Assembly: GCA_013151875.1 (NCBI GenBank)
Contig: JAADHL010000076.1
Span: 1-6,601, forward strand
Length of the DNA stretch: 6,601 bases
Source: Deltaproteobacteria bacterium
Lineage (GTDB): Bacteria; Myxococcota_A; UBA9042; DTJE01
Reading direction: 5' to 3'
Shown here: positions 1 to 5,570 of the stretch, one piece after another
Position numbering within the stretch: position 1 is the stretch's first letter
Layout: every line of letters starts with the position of its first letter
The notes under the pieces: model-generated
Database searches by the model: none
What the model was told of the DNA's origin: nothing
Seen by the model: only the letters and a program-made list of their open reading frames with translations
Translations under genes and position numbers: made by a program

Positions 1-784
1 GCACGGAACCCGGTCCCGTTGTCTGCTGCGTGGACAGGCACCAGTTTGACCCGATGTCGTTTTTCAGGTGGTCATACGCGCCCAGGGACAACTGAATGCT
101 GGGGCCGTCCGTCTTTGGGAATCCCTTGTCGGCCGAGTACCTGACCGCGTCCACCAACTTGCCGTCCGGGAGCGACAAAATGGCCTCGTCCTCGGTATTG
201 GACAGGATGAACCCGCCGTACTCGCAGGCAGCGGTGCCCTGTGTGACCCAGTCCTGCGACCGCGACAGGACGATGTAACCCTTGGGCGGGATGATGATGG
301 GGCCGCACGAGTCCAGGATGGCGTGGTCCTTGCCGTCGTCCGACAGGACCCAGCCGTTGAGGTCGATCTGATGGTCGGTGGTGTTGTAAAGCTCCACGGC
401 TTCGAGCTTTGCATCGGTGGTCCCGGGGGGATTCAGCAGGATTTCAGTGAAGATGACGTCCCCAGGGTTGATCACCTGTGGGACCACGTCGGCGTCCGCC
501 TGGTCACCGGAGTCCTTGCCGCTTCCGTCCTCTCCAATATCCTGTATGTCGGCTGTCGCGCCGTCGTCAGGCGCCTTGCCGTCCGGTACGTCGGAAGTCT
601 TGGCCGGGTCCTTTCCAGGGTCGAAAACGAGTTTGAGGTCCGGCTTGTTACCCGGGTCGTGAGGACCCAGGTCGCTCGGTCCTCCGGTGTCCTTCGATTC
701 CGATGTCCGGTCGTTGCCACAGCCCGCGAGGGCAGCGAGCAACGCCAGGAACAGGATGGATCTGAACGGGCCCGGAACAAACAT
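1..784 (-). CDS. Lamin-tail-domain lipoprotein (C-terminus cut off by window edge)
   Basis: Reading the minus strand from the ATG at 784 gives 261 codons without a stop, running off the left edge, so the gene is partial. The N-terminus (MFVPGPFRSILFLALLAALAGC) is a lipoprotein signal peptide: R8, a hydrophobic stretch, and lipobox L19-A20-G21-C22. Residues 23-108 are an Asp/Pro/Gly/Lys-rich linker, as in many myxobacterial surface lipoproteins. From about residue 109 (GDVIFTEILLNPPG, then VELYNTTDHQIDLNGWVLSDD) the sequence matches the lamin tail domain, an Ig-like beta fold found in eukaryotic lamins and in bacterial secreted proteins. The 'NWCLSTQQTTGPGS' near the edge is the usual end of such a domain. 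A purine-rich AAGAGAGG (797-790) lies five bases upstream of the ATG and supports this start. It is transcribed divergently from the protease lipoprotein. Role unknown; an extracellular binding or structural function is inferred. Confidence 0.88.
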   Translation of the reverse strand, partial: MFVPGPFRSILFLALLAALAGCGNDRTSESKDTGGPSDLGPHDPGNKPDLKLVFDPGKDPAKTSDVPDGKAPDDGATADIQDIGEDGSGKDSGDQADADVVPQVINPGDVIFTEILLNPPGTTDAKLEAVELYNTTDHQIDLNGWVLSDDGKDHAILDSCGPIIIPPKGYIVLSRSQDWVTQGTAACEYGGFILSNTEDEAILSLPDGKLVDAVRYSADKGFPKTDGPSIQLSLGAYDHLKNDIGSNWCLSTQQTTGPGSV

Positions 785-874
785 ATCCGCCTCTCTTTGC
801 TGGTGCGCTGGGCATTATTGTGGCACCTGCGGCGTCATGGTACAACGATATCGATGCATCGGGGAACAGAGGTC
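785..874. promoter_or_regulatory. Divergent intergenic region with candidate promoters on both strands
   Basis: This 90-bp gap must hold the 5' ends of both divergent lipoprotein genes. On the plus strand, TTGTGG (818-823) and TACAAC (841-846) are spaced 17 bp, a fair sigma70-type pair upstream of the ATG at 875. On the minus strand, TTGTAC (845-840) and CACAAT (822-817) are also spaced 17 bp and face the ATG at 784. The -35 box of each direction overlaps the -10 box of the other, because the TTGT/ACAA elements are inverted copies. Each box matches its consensus only in part, so these are candidates. Confidence 0.35.
846..861. promoter_or_regulatory. Two overlapping perfect palindromes, possible operator
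   Basis: CGATATCG (846-853) and CGATGCATCG (852-861) are both perfect palindromes and share the CG at 852-853. They begin at the last base of the candidate plus-strand -10 box and end 13 bases before the protease start codon, a place where a dimeric repressor could block transcription. No matching second copy was noticed elsewhere in the window. The operator role is inferred from symmetry and position alone. Confidence 0.3.
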
Positions 875-2602
875 ATGCGCAAAGACAGGCAACATCGGTA
901 CATGCTGGTGGTCGCCATCCTGGTTCTGGGCTGCTCCTGCGGGCAATCTACGCCGGTCACGGACAGTGGCGGGGATGCGTGGGACGCGGCCATGCCTTTC
1001 GACGTTCGGGATGAGCCGGAAGCTGGGCTGGACGCGGTTTGGGATGCTTTGGAAATCGGGGAGGAAGTCACCACGACCCCGGACGTGTTCGAAGTCGGGG
1101 GAGATAACGCCGTGGATGCCGATCCTGGGGCCGACGACGACGGCTCCCTCGCGTGTGACTGCGCCCCACCGACCGTGAAGGTGACCGTGAACGGCATCCC
1201 GGACTCCATGAACGGAAGCCAACCGTATCTGGCGAACTCGGGCCAGATGGAATCCTTCATCCTTGCCGTGCCGACTTACGGTTTCAGCTGGGACGTCAAG
1301 GTCGACTGCCCGTGCGGGTGCGCGAAGGAGGGTTTGAAGGCGTGGACCGACCCGGCCCCGGATTCAGCCGGCGAACTTGCGCCCCTGTTCGAGCCGGGGG
1401 AGGCCGGAGTCAGGTCCTGGATAGTGGACGAACAACACGCCCTGCCCGAGGCGGATGTCCTCGCCCTTAACGCATCCATGACCGACGAGTGCGGCCAGGA
1501 ATCCCCCACGGCATCGCTTGACGTGCGTACAGTGACCATGACCCCGATGCTGGACCCCTTCGACCTGGAGGACCCCTGGCTGATCGTGTACGGCCGCGAC
1601 TTCTACGAAGTCGGCTGGGCCCTGGACCCGGCCGGCAAGGTCGAGATTCTTTCAAAGGAAGGGTCGAACGGCGTGTCCGATTTTCTGGAGGACCTGTGGA
1701 CCATCGGACTGGGTTCTCCGAATCCGACCAAGGCGTTCAGCGATTTGACCTGTGAGGGTGGCCAGAACGGCAACGAGTGTCTGGGCATCATGTTTCTCGA
1801 CAAGCTCCGCAGTCGGATGTATCCCATGTTCAAGCGTGCCCCGGACGGGACCGGCGACGGAGATTCGGTAAACATCCGTGTATGGATCGAGGGCGAGGCA
1901 GGGGCCCCGTCGCCTGCCGATTTCGCGTACCAGTACCTTGATGGGTCGGAAACGGCGAAGTCCTTTTCCATGATCGGAATCGGGGGTGGGAACCCGGACG
2001 CGGGCTACCTGGGACTGTCCGAGAGCCTGGATCAGCGCAACGTGCGCAACGAAAACAACGCGAAAAAGGACTATGGGGTGCTGACCACGTCCCTGATCCA
2101 CTATTTCTATAAGCTGATATTCGCCGACCCTTCCATGCTGAACCTGGCCCAGATGTTCATGGGCGACATGCTGCCCCCGCTGGGCGGCGTGCCGGTGGGC
2201 GAAAAGGAGGGTGACGAACTGGTTGTGGACATGTCGATCCCGGACGAGGACTTGGCGCCCGAGGTGGCGGATCGAAGGGTCAAGATGGAGGCGGCCATGG
2301 ACCTCATGGCCGGGGGCCTGGCCGCGCTGACCGCCCACGAGATCGGCCATTCCCTGTGGCTGGTCCCTTACGGCGCGCCGCCTAACGGGTTCTTCGCCAA
2401 TGAAAAGAAGGCCGCGTTCATCGAGCACCCGGGCGGGTCCGAGGGGCCGCACATCGACACCGAGGGGCAAAACATCATGCAGGCTGGCCCGGGCTCGGGC
2501 AACATGCCCGTGATCAGCATCGGATTCCTGCTGGACCCGTGGTTTTTCAACGAGATCAACCTGGCCTATCTCCAGGGCCGCGTGGTGCTGCTGCCGAAGT
2601 AG
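875..2602 (+). CDS. Predicted zincin metalloprotease lipoprotein
   Basis: A 575-aa secreted lipoprotein of no family I can name. I chose ATG 875 because it gives a basic n-region (MRKDRQHR), a hydrophobic core and lipobox V17-L18-G19-C20; an AGAGG (868-872) lies close upstream and a GGGG (861-864) at better spacing. The in-frame reading is open far upstream, but that part is antisense to the lamin-tail gene. Residues 21-93 are an Asp/Glu-rich linker. C94/C96 and C145/C147/C149 flank and lie in a probable Ig-like segment ('TVKVTVNGIP'). Residues 488-495 read HEIGHSLW: H488 and H492 are likely zinc ligands and E489 the catalytic base. A metzincin would have Gly at 495 and His at 498; here they are W and P. 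H526 (GPHIDTEG), or less likely H518, could be the third ligand, with M535 (NIMQAG) as a Met-turn. Zinc hydrolase activity is inferred. The next gene follows nine bases later. Confidence 0.85.
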   Translation: MRKDRQHRYMLVVAILVLGCSCGQSTPVTDSGGDAWDAAMPFDVRDEPEAGLDAVWDALEIGEEVTTTPDVFEVGGDNAVDADPGADDDGSLACDCAPPTVKVTVNGIPDSMNGSQPYLANSGQMESFILAVPTYGFSWDVKVDCPCGCAKEGLKAWTDPAPDSAGELAPLFEPGEAGVRSWIVDEQHALPEADVLALNASMTDECGQESPTASLDVRTVTMTPMLDPFDLEDPWLIVYGRDFYEVGWALDPAGKVEILSKEGSNGVSDFLEDLWTIGLGSPNPTKAFSDLTCEGGQNGNECLGIMFLDKLRSRMYPMFKRAPDGTGDGDSVNIRVWIEGEAGAPSPADFAYQYLDGSETAKSFSMIGIGGGNPDAGYLGLSESLDQRNVRNENNAKKDYGVLTTSLIHYFYKLIFADPSMLNLAQMFMGDMLPPLGGVPVGEKEGDELVVDMSIPDEDLAPEVADRRVKMEAAMDLMAGGLAALTAHEIGHSLWLVPYGAPPNGFFANEKKAAFIEHPGGSEGPHIDTEGQNIMQAGPGSGNMPVISIGFLLDPWFFNEINLAYLQGRVVLLPK

Positions 2603-2614
2603 GTAAACGACTTG
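2601..2614 (+). promoter_or_regulatory. Ribosome binding site and TTG start coupling the transporter to the protease
   Basis: The sequence TAGGTAAACGACTTG contains the protease stop (TAG, 2600-2602), a short AGG core (2601-2603) overlapping it, and the transporter start TTG (2612) eight bases after that core. The first in-frame ATG is residue 35, which would remove the first membrane helix, so the TTG is the better start. The arrangement suggests translational coupling. Confidence 0.6.
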
Positions 2615-3529
2615 AAATCGGGCTCGAAAACGGTAGTGGTGGTCGCGCTTTTGGCTAATCTGACCATCGCGATCATCAAGATTATCGTGGCCGCAATAAG
2701 CCTCAGCACGGCCATGCTGGCCGAGGCCGTGCACTCTGTCGCGGATACGGGCAACCAGGCCCTTCTGCTGCTGGGGCTCAAACGCAGCCGCAGACCTCCG
2801 GACGACCGGCACCCGTTCGGCTACGGCCAGGAGCAGTACTTCTGGTCCTTCGTGGTCGCGAACATGCTGTTTTTCATAGGGGCGGTCGTATCGGTATACG
2901 AGGGTATCCACAAGGTCCTCGACCCGGGGCCGATAGAGAGTACTGGGTTGATATACGCCATCCTGGGCGTGTCCTTCGTGGCGGAGTCCGTGGGTTTTTC
3001 GGTGGCGTTCAGGGAGTTCAGGCGCACCAGGCCCGAGGGCGCCGGATTGCTGGACGCGGTCCACAGGTCCAAGGACAGCAACGTTATAGTGGTGCTGTTC
3101 GAGGACTCGGCCGCGCTTTGCGGGCTGTCCGTGGCCTTTTTCGGGGTGCTGGCGGCCGAAATGACCGGATGGTGGGTCCTTGACGGGGTGGCCTCGATCC
3201 TGATCGGCGTACTGCTGGCGTCAGTGGCAATGGTGCTGGCCTGGGAGACCAAGGAACTGCTGATCGGCGAGGCCGCGGGCCGCGAGCAGCGCCAGGCGAT
3301 CAGAAAGGCCGTCACGTCTTTCCCGGAGGTCGCGGCACTGGGTCGGGTCCTGACCATGCACATGGCCCCGGACCAGATCCTGGTGGCCATGGACGTGGAG
3401 TTCGCGGACGGCCTGGAATCGGACGCCATCGAGGCTGTGATCGCCCGCATGGAGGCCCGCATACGCGAAAAGGTCCCCGAGGCGGACCGGATCTTCATAG
3501 AGGCCAGGGACGTGACCGAAGACGGCTGA
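2612..3529 (+). CDS. Cation diffusion facilitator transporter, ZnT9-like type
   Basis: A 305-aa inner-membrane protein of the cation diffusion facilitator family, which usually exchanges protons for Zn, Mn, Fe, Co or related divalent metals. Six likely helices lie near residues 8-29, 33-56, 78-95, 112-132, 157-182 and 188-211, followed by a cytoplasmic C-terminal domain (about 220-305), typical of the family. Helix 2 carries H41-S-V-A-D45 followed by TGNQ, half of the metal site. The loop motif RHPFGYGQEQYFWSF (66-80) and helix-5 SKDSNVIVVLFEDSAAL (153-169) are hallmarks of the SLC30A9/ZnT9-like branch, in which E164-D165 replaces the usual HxxxD. D191-G-x-A-S in helix 6 is also conserved in the family. 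It starts at TTG 2612 and is probably co-transcribed with the upstream protease. Metal and direction are not determined; efflux of Zn or Mn is the default inference. Confidence 0.93.
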   Translation: MKSGSKTVVVVALLANLTIAIIKIIVAAISLSTAMLAEAVHSVADTGNQALLLLGLKRSRRPPDDRHPFGYGQEQYFWSFVVANMLFFIGAVVSVYEGIHKVLDPGPIESTGLIYAILGVSFVAESVGFSVAFREFRRTRPEGAGLLDAVHRSKDSNVIVVLFEDSAALCGLSVAFFGVLAAEMTGWWVLDGVASILIGVLLASVAMVLAWETKELLIGEAAGREQRQAIRKAVTSFPEVAALGRVLTMHMAPDQILVAMDVEFADGLESDAIEAVIARMEARIREKVPEADRIFIEARDVTEDG

Positions 3530-3573
3530 CAGGCCCGGACCGCTGTAGGGCGCGCGTTTTCGTCCGGTCGATA

Positions 3574-3582
3574 TGCTATGAT
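3574..3582 (+). promoter_or_regulatory. Candidate extended -10 promoter for the multidomain lipoprotein
   Basis: TGCTATGAT is an extended -10 element (TG, one base, then TATGAT at 3577-3582), 38 bases before the ATG at 3621. No good -35 box sits 17 bp upstream, where the sequence is GC-rich, which is tolerated for extended -10 promoters. The 91-bp gap after the transporter stop leaves room for an independent promoter. A GAGGGGG (3609-3615) five bases before the ATG is a strong ribosome binding site and fixes the start at 3621 rather than at the in-frame TTG 3582. Confidence 0.4.
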
Positions 3583-3620
3583 TGACAGTACACAGTTCGT
3601 CTCACGATGAGGGGGTCGTG

Positions 3621-5522
3621 ATGAGACGTCAATTCCGACATGTGGTTTTCTCGTTTTTTCTGCTTGCCGCATCTGGTTGTTCCGACTTTGGTGGTCCGGC
3701 GCACCTGACCGCCACCTTGGCCGCTGAACCGTGCCAGACCGACCAGGATTGCGCTGATGACGACAAATGCACTGTCGATACGTGCGAATTCAACCCATCA
3801 TCCGGCGGCCTGGAATGTCTACATGTCTTTCAGCCTCAATGCGTGGAATTTCTGCCTTACAAGGCCGCCTTCGATGGAAAAAAACATGCCTGTGGATCAT
3901 GGGATGATCTCGGTTGGAAAGTAATGGATTACGGCAACGACGCCACGAAAAACTGGTGCGTGGCGTCGTCGGGCACGCTTGGACCGGACGAGCATATCCG
4001 GTTCCACTGGTCCCCGACTCAGTCACTGGTGACGTCCGTGGCCGCGACGCCGCCGATCTGGGCGTCCGGGGCGGATACCTCCGGCACCAATCCCATGCAG
4101 GCGACCACGCTCCAGTGGCGCATGGCCTACAGGCACTTCAGTCCGGGGGAGCCGGTGACGCTGACCGTGGTTGCCACCGATGACGGTGACTTCGCGAACG
4201 GCAACGTCATCTGGCAGCAGACGGTGACGAATGACTTTGAATACGGCCTGTATTCGTCCCAGCTCGACAACTCCCTGAAATTCGCGCCGAACCTGCAGAT
4301 CGGTTTTATGGTGGATACGGGCGCGGCCACGACCTTCAACATGGACGCATGGGAAATCGACGACGTGCTGGTGGCCGAGGGCGTGCCAAACCAACTGGCA
4401 AAGACGAGGCTGTACAAGTGCCAGACCAACTCGTGCAACCTGGCCGACCAGGCCGTGCTGGTGTCCGAAACGGAGGCCGCCGTGCCGGACCTCACCATGA
4501 CCGTTTCAGAGCACTACAGGTACGTTCTGTGCTACCAGGACCTCGACTTCAGTTCCTCAAGCGCCCCGTATTGGGGCTGGCCCAGCGCGTTCCTGGACGG
4601 CCCTCCCATGGACCAGCCGGGTTTCGTGACGCCCGTGGACATGACGGGGTTCGGAGGTTCCTGCTACGCGGTCGCAGCGGCCGTTGACGCGATGTGCGGC
4701 GTTGGTGTGGCCAGCTATTTCTGCACCATCGACGTGGATCCTGGCGGCCTTGAAACCAACCTGGGTAGGCAGAGGATCGGCGTGGTGTGCCAGGACGAGT
4801 GGAAGCCGATCGCGACCGGGAACCAGCACAGCCCGCTACAGTCCCTGAACAAGGCCACGCTGAACGTGCTGCCCGATTCGGGGTACCTGGTGTGGTCCCC
4901 GATCGGGGTGGAGCAGTCAGCGGCCCTGGCCCTGAAGCAGGCGATCGAGGCGGCGGGAAGACCGGCGTATGTCGTCGCGGCCCTCACCTCGGTGCCCGAC
5001 CTGTCCCTTTACGACGGCGTCTTCGCGACGCTGGGTGTCAAGGGCTACGCCTACGAACCCTCCGCGCAGGAGGCGCTGGCCCTGAAGCAATACCTGGACG
5101 GCGGCGGCAGGCTCTACATCGAGGGCGGAGACTACTGGTTCAAAGGGCCCGCCGAGGACCTGGACGCTGTCCTGTACCCGTATTTCGGCGTGGAGGGACT
5201 GTGGGGGGGCGTTCACTCGCTGGGCGGCGTCCTGGCTGGGGCCGGATTCCTGGACGGAACCGGTTTCGACTACGATTCCGGCCCGTACTGCGATTTCTAC
5301 AACGAGGGGATGACGCCCACGCCGCAGTCCGGGGCAGTCGTATTCATGCTGCACGAGGGCGGCCCCGACTTTGCCGTGGTGACTGCCAACCAGTCCGCCG
5401 GCTGGCGCGTGATAGGGTCGTCGGTCCTGTTCGGCTGCCTGAAGGAAAAGGACCTGGGCAGCACGGACTACCTGATGAACCGGTATCTCTACTTCCTCGA
5501 AAACGGCCTCCCCGGCGGGTAG
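3621..5522 (+). CDS. Multidomain lipoprotein: Cys-rich repeat, MAM-like domain, amidotransferase-like C-terminus
   Basis: A 633-aa predicted lipoprotein: MRRQFRH basic start, hydrophobic core, lipobox A17-S18-G19-C20. The strong GAGGGGG five bases upstream decides the start. C38, C44, C50, C55, C66 and C74 form a CxxDxDC...DxxCTxDxC motif resembling the slime-mould CTDC repeat found in myxobacterial secreted proteins. Residues about 77-253 look like a MAM or jelly-roll beta domain, ending in the typical W244-E-I-D-D-V-L-V. A middle part (about 260-410) is Cys-containing and unrecognised. Residues about 415-633 form an alpha/beta segment with YLDGGGRLYIEGGDYW (491-506), resembling class I glutamine-amidotransferase-like domains attached to secreted peptidases and adhesins; I see no obvious catalytic Cys-His-Glu triad, so it is probably non-catalytic. 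The domain calls rest on pattern recognition. Cell-surface binding is a guess. It lies 91 bp after the transporter and 48 bp before a radical SAM gene in the same direction. Confidence 0.87.
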   Translation: MRRQFRHVVFSFFLLAASGCSDFGGPAHLTATLAAEPCQTDQDCADDDKCTVDTCEFNPSSGGLECLHVFQPQCVEFLPYKAAFDGKKHACGSWDDLGWKVMDYGNDATKNWCVASSGTLGPDEHIRFHWSPTQSLVTSVAATPPIWASGADTSGTNPMQATTLQWRMAYRHFSPGEPVTLTVVATDDGDFANGNVIWQQTVTNDFEYGLYSSQLDNSLKFAPNLQIGFMVDTGAATTFNMDAWEIDDVLVAEGVPNQLAKTRLYKCQTNSCNLADQAVLVSETEAAVPDLTMTVSEHYRYVLCYQDLDFSSSSAPYWGWPSAFLDGPPMDQPGFVTPVDMTGFGGSCYAVAAAVDAMCGVGVASYFCTIDVDPGGLETNLGRQRIGVVCQDEWKPIATGNQHSPLQSLNKATLNVLPDSGYLVWSPIGVEQSAALALKQAIEAAGRPAYVVAALTSVPDLSLYDGVFATLGVKGYAYEPSAQEALALKQYLDGGGRLYIEGGDYWFKGPAEDLDAVLYPYFGVEGLWGGVHSLGGVLAGAGFLDGTGFDYDSGPYCDFYNEGMTPTPQSGAVVFMLHEGGPDFAVVTANQSAGWRVIGSSVLFGCLKEKDLGSTDYLMNRYLYFLENGLPGG

Positions 5523-5532
5523 CCGACCGCCG
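5513..5532 (+). other. GC-rich hairpin around the stop codon of the multidomain lipoprotein gene
   Basis: CGGCGG (5513-5518) and CCGCCG (5527-5532) can pair perfectly with an eight-base loop that contains the TAG stop (5520-5522). There is no following T run, so it is not a standard intrinsic terminator. It might stabilise the transcript end or weakly separate expression of the two genes, or it may be chance in GC-rich DNA. Confidence 0.3.
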
Positions 5533-5539
5533 AATCGGA

Positions 5540-5545
5540 TACAAT
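5540..5545 (+). promoter_or_regulatory. Weak candidate -10 box before the radical SAM gene
   Basis: TACAAT (5540-5545) matches the -10 consensus in five of six bases and lies 25 bases before the GTG start. No recognisable -35 box is found at the expected distance (the sequence there is GGGTAG), and no extended TG is present, so the gene may instead be read from the promoter of the upstream lipoprotein gene. Confidence 0.22.
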
Positions 5546-5570
5546 CCAGCGACAGTTCCGGCGGATTACC

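Noticed and set aside
821..836. Sigma54-type promoter starting with TGGCAC
   Set aside because: The -24 half matches, but at the -12 position the sequence reads GT instead of the required GC, so the element is incomplete.
68..874. In-frame upstream extension of the protease gene to give an 844-residue protein
   Set aside because: It is antisense to the lamin-tail lipoprotein gene, has no signal peptide at its start and would bury the clear lipoprotein signal at 875. The long open frame is a GC-rich antisense effect.
1652..3064. Long minus-strand open frame of 470 residues
   Set aside because: It lies opposite the protease and transporter genes, crosses their boundary, and encodes an Arg/His/Gln-rich sequence with no domain, as expected of a shadow frame.
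3535..3567. Terminator after the transporter gene (CCGGAC pairing with GTCCGG)
   Set aside because: The stem is only 6 bp with a 21-base loop and no T run follows; the TTTT at 3557-3560 lies inside the loop.
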